A stretch of DNA of 64,000 nucleotides from Opitutia bacterium (GTDB taxonomy: Bacteria > Verrucomicrobiota > Verrucomicrobiia > Opitutales > Opitutaceae): assembly GCA_947474365.1 (NCBI GenBank), contig CANJIU010000024.1, positions 1 through 64,000 on the forward strand, given 5' to 3'. The notes below the pieces were generated by a model. That model was not told where the DNA came from. It saw only the letters and a list, made by a program, of their open reading frames with translations, and ran no database searches. This document shows, one piece after another, positions 8,730 through 16,986 of the stretch. The position numbers and the translations under genes are program-made. Each line of letters begins with the position of its first letter. Within the stretch, counting starts at the first letter, position 1.

Positions 8730-10403
8730 TTATGCGAAGTCGCGGTACTCAGGGACGAACATTCGCGAGCGGATGTCTTCCTCCAGGTCTTCCGGCCGCG
8801 CGCAGCGGGCGAGGCCGGAGTCATGCGCGACCCTGGCGACCTCGACGGCGATCTGCAGGGACACCTCGCGGATCTTGGTGAGGGACGGGTAGACGCGCCC
8901 GAGCGCAAGGTCGTCGGGCTGCACCAGCCGCGCGAGTGTGCGGGCGGCGGCGAGAAACATCGCCGGGGTCACCTCGCGCGCCTCGCTGATCAGTGCTCCG
9001 AGTCCAACACCCGGAAAGATGTAGATGTTGTTGCCCTGGCCGGGCACGTGGCGGCAGCCGTTGTACTCGACGGGGGCAAACGGACTGCCGCTGGCGAATA
9101 TCGCCCGTCCGTCCGTCCACTTGTAGGCCTCCTCGGCGGTGCATTCCGCCTTCGAGGTCGGATTGGACAGGGCGAAAATCACCGGCCGCGGGTTCAACGT
9201 TGCCATCTCGGCCACCACTTCACGCGTGAAGGTCGCGGGCATCCCGGAAACGCCGATCAACACCGTGGGCCGCAGGCTGTGCACGGCTTCACCCAGTGTC
9301 GCGAGGAACGCGTGCTCATGCGCGTAGGGCAGCTTGTGTTCCGCCAGCTCGGCAACGCGGGACTGGACTACGAGTCCCTTCGAGTCGACGAACCAGCACT
9401 GGCGCCGGGCCTCCGCCTCGCTCAGGCCGTCGGCACAGGCGGCGGCGACGTAGAGATCCGCGATGCCGGTGCCGGCCTCGCCCGCGCCGAGGAACAGCAG
9501 CCGCTGCTGCCGGAGTGTGCCACCGGTCAGCCGGAGCGCGGCGATGACGCCCGCGAGCGCGACCGCGGCGGTGCCCTGGATGTCATCGTTGAAACTCGGC
9601 ACGGTGGTGCGGTGGCGGTTGAGCAGCCTGAAGGCGTTGGTATTGCCGAAGTCCTCCCATTGCAGCAGTGCTTTCGGAAAAACGGTGTGCACTGCGTTCA
9701 CGAATTCATCGATGAAGTCCTCGTAGACCGCACCCCGGGCCCGCTTTTCGCGGATGCCGATGTAAAACGGACCGTCGAGGAGTGAGTGGTTATCGGTGCC
9801 GACATCGAGCGTGATGGGCAGGGTGTAGTTCGGATGCACGCCCGCGCAGGCGGTGTAGAGGGAGAGTTTGCCCACGGGAATGCCCATCCCGAGCGCGCCG
9901 AGGTCGCCGAGCCCGAGGATGCGTTCGCCGTCGGTGACGACGATCAGCCGCGCGCCCTCTTGCGGCCAGAGGCGCAGGATCTCCGCGATCCGGCCGCGGT
10001 CGCGCAGGGTGATGAAGAGACCGCGCGGCCGGCGGTAGATTGCGCCGTATTCGAGACAGGCCTGGCCCACGGTTGGCGTGTAGATGAGCGGCACCATCTC
10101 CTCCACGTGTTCCGTCACCAGGCGGTAGAAAAGAATTTCGTTCCGATTCTGGAGATTCGTGAGGTAGATGTACTTTTCGAGCGAATCCGATTTGCGGCGG
10201 ACGGATGCGAGACTGCGCTCCATCTGTTCGTCGAGCGTGAAGACCCGTGGCGGCAGCAGTCCGCGCAGTCCGAGGGCGTCGCGCTCGCGCTCCGTGAAGG
10301 CGGTGCCCTTGTTGAGGAGCGGGTTCGCAAGCAGGGCGACACCCCGCTGTTGCGCTGGTGCACCCCAGGCTGAAAAATCCGCAGGCGGCCGGGAAGGATT
10401 CAT
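8730..10403 (-). CDS. maeA: NAD-dependent malic enzyme
   Basis: A 557-residue cytosolic enzyme that oxidatively decarboxylates malate to pyruvate. Family features in order: the N-terminal malic domain with LLNKGTAFTERER, the segment VPLIYTPTVGQAC, ERILGLGDLGALGMGIPVGKL, the NAD-binding LFLGAGEAGTGIA, and FALSNPTSKAECT. The length and the segments match the E. coli MaeA (SfcA) type of about 565 residues. The start at MNPSRPP is preferred; an in-frame ATG 29 codons upstream would give an atypical, low-complexity extension. It is divergent from the pyruvate:ferredoxin oxidoreductase gene, so its product pyruvate is the substrate of the neighbouring enzyme. Confidence 0.92.
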   Translation of the reverse strand: MNPSRPPADFSAWGAPAQQRGVALLANPLLNKGTAFTERERDALGLRGLLPPRVFTLDEQMERSLASVRRKSDSLEKYIYLTNLQNRNEILFYRLVTEHVEEMVPLIYTPTVGQACLEYGAIYRRPRGLFITLRDRGRIAEILRLWPQEGARLIVVTDGERILGLGDLGALGMGIPVGKLSLYTACAGVHPNYTLPITLDVGTDNHSLLDGPFYIGIREKRARGAVYEDFIDEFVNAVHTVFPKALLQWEDFGNTNAFRLLNRHRTTVPSFNDDIQGTAAVALAGVIAALRLTGGTLRQQRLLFLGAGEAGTGIADLYVAAACADGLSEAEARRQCWFVDSKGLVVQSRVAELAEHKLPYAHEHAFLATLGEAVHSLRPTVLIGVSGMPATFTREVVAEMATLNPRPVIFALSNPTSKAECTAEEAYKWTDGRAIFASGSPFAPVEYNGCRHVPGQGNNIYIFPGVGLGALISEAREVTPAMFLAAARTLARLVQPDDLALGRVYPSLTKIREVSLQIAVEVARVAHDSGLARCARPEDLEEDIRSRMFVPEYRDFA

Positions 10404-10571
10404 CCCGGCAGAATACCGGTGCGCGCCCGTTCCGCCTCCGCAGTTTTTGCCGATCGCTGCGTTCGGTTTGGCAAACGTGAATCCACGCATGGACTACGCC
10501 AAAATCTGCGCAGCGCCCCGGGTAAATTCATGGCAATCTGCGCCCGCCCATCAGCCACGAACCATCGCGCC

Positions 10572-13500
10572 ATGTCCCTTCCCACCGTTGTCCCGAATTA
10601 TGTCACTTGTGATGCGAACGAAGCCGTCGCGTCCGTTGCCTACCGGCTCAACGAGCTGATCGCAATTTATCCGATCACGCCGTCGTCCGCCATGGCGGAG
10701 TCGTGCGACGAATGGGCGGCGCTGGCGAAGCCCAACCTCTGGGGCGGTGTGCCGCGAATCGTCCAGATGCAGTCCGAGGGCGGCGTGGCCGGGGCGGTGC
10801 ACGGCGGGCTCCTCGGCGGGGCGCTCACGACGACGTTCACCGCGTCGCAGGGGCTGCTGCTGATGATCCCCAACCTCTACAAGATCGCCGGCGAACTGCT
10901 GCCGTTCACCTGCCACGTGAGCGCGCGCGCCCTCGCGGCGCAGGGGCTCTCCATCTTCGGTGACCATCAGGATGTGATGGCGTGCCGTGCCACCGGCTGC
11001 GCGCTGCTCTGCAGCAATTCCGGTCAGGAAGCGCACGATCTCGCGCTGATCGCGCACGCCGCCAGCTACCGCGCCCGGGTGCCGTTCATCCACTTCTTCG
11101 ACGGCTTCCGCACCTCGCACGAGGTTTCCAAGCTCGCGCTGCTCACGGACGACGAGATCCGCGCGGTCATCGACGAGACGGACATCGCGGCCTTCCGCGC
11201 GCGGGCGATGACGCCCGACCGGCCGACGCTGCGCGGCACCGCGCAGAACCCCGACGTCTATTTCCAGGGCCGCGAGGCCGTGAACCCGTTCTACACCCGC
11301 CTGCCGGGGGTGGTGCAGGAGCTGATGGACAAGTTTGCCCGCGTCACCGGCCGCTCTTACCGGCTTTTCGACTACCATGGTCATCCCGAGGCCGACCGCG
11401 TGATCGTCGCGATGGGCAGCAGCGTGGAAACGATCGCCGCGACCGTCGACTGGGCCAACGCCCGCGGCGAGAAGCTCGGCGTGATCGCGGTGCGGCTGTT
11501 CTTGCCGTTCGACCTCAAGGCCTTTTTCGCCGCGCTGCCGCGCACCACCCGGGCGCTGGCGGTGTTGGACCGCACCAAGGAGCCGGGTGCGATCGGCGAG
11601 CCGCTCTACCTCAACATTCTCGGCGCGCTCGCCGAGGGCCGTTCGCCACTCGCGGGTTCGCCCCGCGTGGTCGGTGGCCGCTACGGACTGGGTTCGAAGG
11701 AGTTCACGCCCGGGATGGTGCGCGCGGTCTTTGAGGAGCTGAAGCAGCCGGAGCCGCGGAATCACTTCACCGTTGGCATCCTCGATGATGTCGGAGGCAC
11801 GTCGCTCCCTTGGGACGTCGAGTTCGATCTCGAGGCGGCGGAGGTGCGGCGGTGTGTCTTCGTCGGACTCGGCGCGGACGGCACGGTGGGGGCGAACAAG
11901 AACTCGATTAAAATCATTGGCGAGCAGACGGACAATTTTGCCCAGGGCTACTTCGTCTACGACTCGAAGAAGTCCGGCTCGATGACGACCTCCCACCTGC
12001 GGTTTGGTCCGCGCCCGATTCGGGCGCCGTATCTCATCCGGCAGGCGGACTTCGTGGCGTGCAGCCAGTTTCACTTCGTCGGTCGCACGGACGTGCTGCG
12101 CTATGCGGCCCCGGGCGCGACGGTGCTCCTCAATTCGCCGCACGGAGCGGAGGGAACCTGGCGCCATCTGCCGCGCGAGTGGCAGGCGGCGGTGATCGCG
12201 AAGAAACTCCGGCTGTTCGTGATCGATGCGACGCAGGTGGCGCAGGCCAGCGGCATGGGGCGGCGGACCAACACCGTGCTGCAGACGTGTTTCTTCGCGC
12301 TCTCCGGCGTGCTGCCCAAAGACGAGGCGATCGCGCAAATCAAGAAGGCGATCGAGAAAACCTACGGTCGCAAGGGCGAGCAGATTGTGCGGATGAACTT
12401 CGCCGCGGTCGACGCCGCGCTGGCGGCGTTGCACGAGGTGGCCGTGCCAGCCGCCATCGCGGGTGATGCCACGGCGACGGTTCCACCGCGCTACGGCCAT
12501 GCGCCGGAATTTGTGCAGAAGGTCACGGCCCGTCTGCTGGCCGATGAGGGCGATTTGATGCCGGTGAGCGCGATTCCGCTCGACGGTTGCTGGCCGACCG
12601 GGACGGCGCGGTTCGAGAAACGCAATATCGCCCTCGAGATTCCCTCGTGGGATCCGACGGTCTGCATCCAGTGCAACAAGTGCGTCCTGGTGTGCCCGCA
12701 TGCCGCGATCCGCGCGAAATTCTTCGAGCCGGCCGCGCTGGCGGGTGCTCCGGAGTCGTTTCAGTCGGTGCCGTTCCGGTCGCAGGAGATTCCGGGCCAG
12801 CGCTACACCTTGCAGGTTGCGCCCGAGGACTGCACCGGCTGTTCCCTCTGCGTCCAGGTGTGCCCGGCGAAGGACAAGACCAACCCGCGGCACAAGGCGA
12901 TCGACATGGTCTCGCAGCCGCCGCGCCTCGCGTCCGACCGCGCCAACTGGGACTTCTTCCTGCAGTTGCCGGATCCCGACCGCACGCGGATCGACGCCTC
13001 GACGGTCAAGGGCACGCAATTCCTCGCGCCGCTCTTTGAATTTTCCGGCGCCTGCGCCGGCTGCGGCGAGACGCCCTACGTCAAGCTGCTCACGCAGCTC
13101 GTCGGTGACCGCCTCCTGATCGCGAATGCCACCGGCTGCTCGTCGATCTACGGCGGCAATCTGCCGACGACGCCGTATTGCGGAAACCAGGACGGACGCG
13201 GACCGGCCTGGGCCAATTCCCTATTCGAGGACAACGCCGAGTTTGGTCTGGGCCTGCAGCTGGCCGTCGAACAGCGGACCGGTGCCGCCCGCGGCCTGCT
13301 GCAGCAAATGGGGGCGGATTTGCCCGGGGAATTGGTCGCTGCGCTGCTCTCGACCGATCAAAGCGGCGAGGCCGGCATCGCCCGGCAGCGCAGCCTGGTG
13401 GCGCAGCTGCGCGAGGCGCTTCGGGCCAAACTGCAACCTGCCGCCCGTCAGCTCGCGACCATCGCCGATGATTTGGTGAAGAAGTCGGTGTGGATTGTCG

Positions 13501-14216
13501 GCGGAGACGGCTGGGCCTATGACATCGGCTACGGCGGACTCGATCACGTCCTCGCCTCGGGCGCCAACGTCAAGGTGCTCGTGCTCGACACGGAGGTCTA
13601 TTCGAACACCGGCGGGCAATCCTCGAAATCGACGCCAATGGGCGCGGTCGCAAAATTTGCCTCTGGAGGGAAATCCGTCGCCAAGAAGGATCTGGCGCTG
13701 ATGGCGATGCAGTACGGTCACGTCTATGTCGCCCGCGTGGCGTTCGGGGCCAAGGACAGCCAGACGGTCACCGCGTTTCGCGAAGCCGAGGCGCATCAGG
13801 GCCCGGCGCTGATCATCGCGTACTCGCATTGCATCGCCCACGGCTTTCCCCTGCATCTCGGGCTGGAGCAGCAGAAACTTGCGGTCGATTCCGGCTACTG
13901 GCCGCTCTTCCGCTACAATCCGCGCCTGGCGGAGGCCGGCGAGGTTGCGCTCAAACTTGATTCCGCCGCGCCCAAGGTGGCGCTGGAGAAATTCACCGCG
14001 AACGAGACCCGTTTCGGCGTCCTCAAGCACGTCGCCCCGGAACGGGCGGCCACGCTGGGCCGGGAGGCCCAGGAGCAGGTGAAGCGGCACTTTGCCCTCT
14101 ATCAGCAGCTCGCCACCCCCCCCGTGCCTCAGCCGGAAAAAGCCGGCGCACCCGGCGAAAACGGCCGGCCCCAAAACCTGCCGGGCGCGGTGCGCCCATC
14201 CCAGCCCGTATCATGA
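10572..14216 (+). CDS. nifJ: Pyruvate:ferredoxin (flavodoxin) oxidoreductase, single chain
   Basis: A 1214-residue homodimer-type enzyme converting pyruvate and CoA to acetyl-CoA, CO2 and reduced ferredoxin. Order: pyrimidine-binding and transketolase-like domains (YPITPSSAMAE near residue 35), gamma domain around 430-640 (GLGADGTVGANKNSIKIIGEQ), two [4Fe-4S] sites near residue 693 (CIQCNKCVLVCP) and 755 (CTGCSLCVQVCP), then the thiamine-diphosphate domain from about 825 (CAGCGE, NATGCSSIYGG, GGDGWAYDIGYGGLDH). All cluster and cofactor motifs are intact. The ATG in front of SLPTVVPNYVTCD is chosen because family members begin there. It overlaps the DHOD-like gene by four bases. Confidence 0.95.
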   Translation: MSLPTVVPNYVTCDANEAVASVAYRLNELIAIYPITPSSAMAESCDEWAALAKPNLWGGVPRIVQMQSEGGVAGAVHGGLLGGALTTTFTASQGLLLMIPNLYKIAGELLPFTCHVSARALAAQGLSIFGDHQDVMACRATGCALLCSNSGQEAHDLALIAHAASYRARVPFIHFFDGFRTSHEVSKLALLTDDEIRAVIDETDIAAFRARAMTPDRPTLRGTAQNPDVYFQGREAVNPFYTRLPGVVQELMDKFARVTGRSYRLFDYHGHPEADRVIVAMGSSVETIAATVDWANARGEKLGVIAVRLFLPFDLKAFFAALPRTTRALAVLDRTKEPGAIGEPLYLNILGALAEGRSPLAGSPRVVGGRYGLGSKEFTPGMVRAVFEELKQPEPRNHFTVGILDDVGGTSLPWDVEFDLEAAEVRRCVFVGLGADGTVGANKNSIKIIGEQTDNFAQGYFVYDSKKSGSMTTSHLRFGPRPIRAPYLIRQADFVACSQFHFVGRTDVLRYAAPGATVLLNSPHGAEGTWRHLPREWQAAVIAKKLRLFVIDATQVAQASGMGRRTNTVLQTCFFALSGVLPKDEAIAQIKKAIEKTYGRKGEQIVRMNFAAVDAALAALHEVAVPAAIAGDATATVPPRYGHAPEFVQKVTARLLADEGDLMPVSAIPLDGCWPTGTARFEKRNIALEIPSWDPTVCIQCNKCVLVCPHAAIRAKFFEPAALAGAPESFQSVPFRSQEIPGQRYTLQVAPEDCTGCSLCVQVCPAKDKTNPRHKAIDMVSQPPRLASDRANWDFFLQLPDPDRTRIDASTVKGTQFLAPLFEFSGACAGCGETPYVKLLTQLVGDRLLIANATGCSSIYGGNLPTTPYCGNQDGRGPAWANSLFEDNAEFGLGLQLAVEQRTGAARGLLQQMGADLPGELVAALLSTDQSGEAGIARQRSLVAQLREALRAKLQPAARQLATIADDLVKKSVWIVGGDGWAYDIGYGGLDHVLASGANVKVLVLDTEVYSNTGGQSSKSTPMGAVAKFASGGKSVAKKDLALMAMQYGHVYVARVAFGAKDSQTVTAFREAEAHQGPALIIAYSHCIAHGFPLHLGLEQQKLAVDSGYWPLFRYNPRLAEAGEVALKLDSAAPKVALEKFTANETRFGVLKHVAPERAATLGREAQEQVKRHFALYQQLATPPVPQPEKAGAPGENGRPQNLPGAVRPSQPVS

Positions 14217-15205
14217 ACCTCACGACCCAGTACCTCGGACTGACCTTGAAAAATCCGCTCGTCGTGGGCGCCTCGCCCTTCTGCGACGACGTGACCATGG
14301 CGCAGCGCCTGGAGGAGGCCGGCGCCGCCGCCGTGACCATGCATTCGCTGTTCGAAGAGCAAATCGACGCGGAGCAGCTCGCGTTGACCCGCCACGTCGA
14401 CGCGACCGCGGAGAGTCACGCGGAGGCCACCTCGTATTTTCCGGCGCATTCGGAATATCAGCTCTCGCCCGACCAGTATCTGCTGCAGATTCTGCGGCTG
14501 AAAAAAGCGCTCTCGATTCCGGTCATCGCGTCGCTGAACGGATCCCGTCCCGGCGGTTGGATCGACTATGCGCGCCGGATGGAACGCGCCGGCGCCGACG
14601 CCATCGAGCTCAACCTCTACCGGCTCATCACTGATCCCGCGATGCCCGCAGACGAGGTGGAGGCGGGGATGGTCGCCACCGTGCGAGACGTGACGTCCTC
14701 GGTCGAGATTCCGGTGTCGGTCAAGATTTCGCCCTTCCACACCTCCCCCACCTTTTTCGCCTGCGAATTGGAGCGTGCCGGGGCCGCGGGGGTCGTATTG
14801 TTCAACCGCTTCTATCAGCCGGAGATCAACGCCGAGGAACTTGAGGTCTCCCCCCAGCTGAAACTTTCTGACCGTTCCGAACTGCTGTTGCGCCTGCGCT
14901 GGCTCGCGATCATCTCCCCGCACCTGCGCGGTTCATTGGCGGCGAGTGGCGGGGTCCACGCCGCGATCGATGTCGTCAAGGCGCTCCTCGCCGGAGCGCA
15001 CGTGGTTCAACTCGTGTCGGCGCTGCTCCAGCACGGGCCGCAGCATCTCGCCATGGTCCTCGAGGATCTGCGCGCGTGGCTCGCGGAACACGAGTACACG
15101 GAAATCTCCCAATTGCGCGGGGCGATGAACCATCAGCGTTGTCCCGATCCGGCCGGCTTTGAGCGGGCGAATTACATCCGGATCCTGCAGAGCTGGCGGA
15201 TCTAG
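14213..15205 (+). CDS. Dihydroorotate dehydrogenase-like TIM-barrel flavoprotein
   Basis: A 330-residue protein of the dihydroorotate dehydrogenase superfamily: N-terminal LGLTLKNPLVVGASPF, FMN-barrel segments IPVIASLNG, GADAIELNLY, IPVSVKISPF and GVHAAIDVVKALLAGAHVVQLVSALL. The strand after which true enzymes carry the catalytic Cys or Ser (NxSCPN-like) reads ELNLYRLITDPAMP, with neither a Cys nor the Asn-rich loop, so pyrimidine synthesis is unlikely. Proteins with this deviation are repeatedly found next to PFOR genes in anaerobes. The ATG overlaps the nifJ stop, which implies coupled translation. It could act with the GltD-like protein downstream as a ferredoxin- or NAD(P)H-linked oxidoreductase; that is inference. 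Confidence 0.8.
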   Translation: MNLTTQYLGLTLKNPLVVGASPFCDDVTMAQRLEEAGAAAVTMHSLFEEQIDAEQLALTRHVDATAESHAEATSYFPAHSEYQLSPDQYLLQILRLKKALSIPVIASLNGSRPGGWIDYARRMERAGADAIELNLYRLITDPAMPADEVEAGMVATVRDVTSSVEIPVSVKISPFHTSPTFFACELERAGAAGVVLFNRFYQPEINAEELEVSPQLKLSDRSELLLRLRWLAIISPHLRGSLAASGGVHAAIDVVKALLAGAHVVQLVSALLQHGPQHLAMVLEDLRAWLAEHEYTEISQLRGAMNHQRCPDPAGFERANYIRILQSWRI

Positions 15206-15226
15206 ACCCGGCCGTCACTACCCACC

Positions 15227-16663
15227 ATGACCTCGCCCCAACCAACCCCGGAAAATCCAAAATACGCCTGGATGACCGTGCACCGCGAGTCTCCGCCCAA
15301 GAGAAAGGCGGCGGAGCGGGTGGGGGATTTTGACGAGATCTACACCAATTATGACGAGGCGATGGTGCGCGCCCAGGCGAGCCGCTGTATCCAGTGTCCG
15401 AATCCGCTCTGCATGCAGGGCTGCCCGCTGGCGAACCGCATCCCGGAGTGGCTGGCGCTCGCCGCGCAGGGGCGTTTCATCGAGGCGGCCGAGATCTCCC
15501 GCACCACAAGCAACCTGCCCGAAATCTGCTCGCGGGTTTGCCCGCAGGAGCGGCTCTGCGAGGGCGCCTGCATCCTGAACTGCAAGGGCGATCCCGTCGC
15601 GATCGGTGCGGTGGAACGGTTCATCAACGACTATGCCTTCCGGCACAATGCCGTCGAACCGACGGTCGCGCCACCCAACGGCATCACGGTCGCCGTCATC
15701 GGGTCCGGACCGGCGGGCCTCGCCTGTGCCGACGAGATGGTGCAGCTCGGTTACGACGTGACGGTGTTTGAATCCCTGCTCATTCCCGGCGGGCTGCTGG
15801 TGAACGGCATCCCCGCCTTCAAGCTGGAAAAGCAGATCGTCGAGCGCCGGATCGATCTCTTGCGCAAACGGGGCGTCAAGTTCCGCCTCGGCGTCTGCAT
15901 CGGCGCCGACATCTCGCTCGCGGAGTTGCGGCGCGATTTCTCCGCGATCTTCCTCGGTGTCGGGGCGCAGCGCCCGAAGCCGCTCGATGTGCCGGGGGCC
16001 GGGCTGCACGGGGTCTTTGCGGCTCTGCCGTTCCTGATCCAAAAGAATGTGCGGTCGCCCTTGGTCGATCTCGCGCCCATCGATGTGGCGGGCAAACGGG
16101 TCGCCGTGCTCGGCGGCGGTGACACCGCGATGGACTGCCTGCGCACGGCATTGCGTTCAGGTGCGCGCGAGGCGGTCTGCCTCTACCGGCGGGATCTGGC
16201 GAACATGCCGGGCAGCCGGAAGGAATACGCCAACGCGCTCGAGGAGGGCGCGCGTTTCGAATTTCTCGTCAACCCGATTGCGATCGAGGGCGATGCCGCC
16301 GGGGCGGTTGCCGCCGTCCGCTGCGTGCGGATGGAGCTGGGCGCGGCGGATGCCAGCGGCCGCCGCAAACCGCGCGCCGTGCCGGGTTCAGAGTTCACGG
16401 TGCCGGCCGAGGTCCTGCTCGTGGCCTACGGTTTCGACCCGGTGCCATTTCCACCGGACAGTGATTTTGCCACGGTCAAGACCGACGACTGGGGCGGGCT
16501 GCGCATCGATCAGAATCAGATGACGAGCCTGCCGGGCGTGTTCTCCGGCGGCGACTCCGTGCGGGGTCCGAGCCTCGTGGTCCACGCCATCCGCGATGCC
16601 CGCAAGGCCGCACAGGGGATGCACCGCTACCTGCAGGAAATGCACGCGCAGGCCGTGAAATGA
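15227..16663 (+). CDS. GltD-like NAD(P)-linked flavoprotein oxidoreductase
   Basis: A 478-residue homologue of the glutamate synthase small subunit. The N-terminal Fe-S domain (about 45-125) has the expected cysteines (RCIQCPNPLCMQGCP, NLPEICSRVCPQERLCEGAC). An FAD-binding GxGxxG (VAVIGSGPAGLACADEM) starts near residue 155 and an NAD(P)H-binding one (VAVLGGGDTAMDC) near 292, ending with GVFSGGDSVRGPSLVVHAI. The same fold is used in GltD, NfnB and PreT, so glutamate synthesis is not certain; no gltB is present here. Lying 21 bases after the DHOD-like gene and just before ferredoxin and KorAB, it more likely links ferredoxin and pyridine nucleotides. Confidence 0.85.
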   Translation: MTSPQPTPENPKYAWMTVHRESPPKRKAAERVGDFDEIYTNYDEAMVRAQASRCIQCPNPLCMQGCPLANRIPEWLALAAQGRFIEAAEISRTTSNLPEICSRVCPQERLCEGACILNCKGDPVAIGAVERFINDYAFRHNAVEPTVAPPNGITVAVIGSGPAGLACADEMVQLGYDVTVFESLLIPGGLLVNGIPAFKLEKQIVERRIDLLRKRGVKFRLGVCIGADISLAELRRDFSAIFLGVGAQRPKPLDVPGAGLHGVFAALPFLIQKNVRSPLVDLAPIDVAGKRVAVLGGGDTAMDCLRTALRSGAREAVCLYRRDLANMPGSRKEYANALEEGARFEFLVNPIAIEGDAAGAVAAVRCVRMELGAADASGRRKPRAVPGSEFTVPAEVLLVAYGFDPVPFPPDSDFATVKTDDWGGLRIDQNQMTSLPGVFSGGDSVRGPSLVVHAIRDARKAAQGMHRYLQEMHAQAVK

Positions 16664-16749
16664 AGCCGGTGAATACCCGGGCCAATTTTCGCACAGCAAT
16701 CTCCAACCTATGCGGCGTGCCCTGCGCCATGTCGTGATATTTTACACCG

Positions 16750-16983
16750 ATGGCCCACCTTCCAGAACGTCTGCCTGAGAACGCCCCTGGTCGCTACTAT
16801 GTCGACGCCACGTGCATCGACTGCGAGCAATGCCGTGCGATGGCGCCGGAGATTTTTACCCGCGACCCGGATACCGGGCTTTCCTTTGTCCAACGGCAAC
16901 CCGCGACGGACGACGAACGGGCCTTGGTCGAGGAAATCTTGGCGGGGTGTGCGGTCGGATCGATTGGCGACGATGGAGCATGA
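16750..16983 (+). CDS. Single-cluster ferredoxin
   Basis: A 77-residue small iron-sulfur protein. Three cysteines are spaced as CIDCEQC near residues 21-27 with the fourth in EEILAGCAVGSI near residue 67, the pattern of ferredoxins with one [4Fe-4S] or [3Fe-4S] cluster. The stop is three bases before the start of the 2-oxoacid oxidoreductase alpha gene, so it is almost certainly its electron acceptor or a bound subunit. Loss of the usual Pro after the last Cys is a minor deviation. Confidence 0.88.
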   Translation: MAHLPERLPENAPGRYYVDATCIDCEQCRAMAPEIFTRDPDTGLSFVQRQPATDDERALVEEILAGCAVGSIGDDGA

Positions 16984-16986
16984 CCC

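Noticed and set aside
10551..13019. An 822-codon open frame on the minus strand opposite the PFOR gene
   Set aside because: The translation is rich in Arg, His and Gly without domains, typical of the complement of high-GC coding sequence; the plus-strand gene explains the region.
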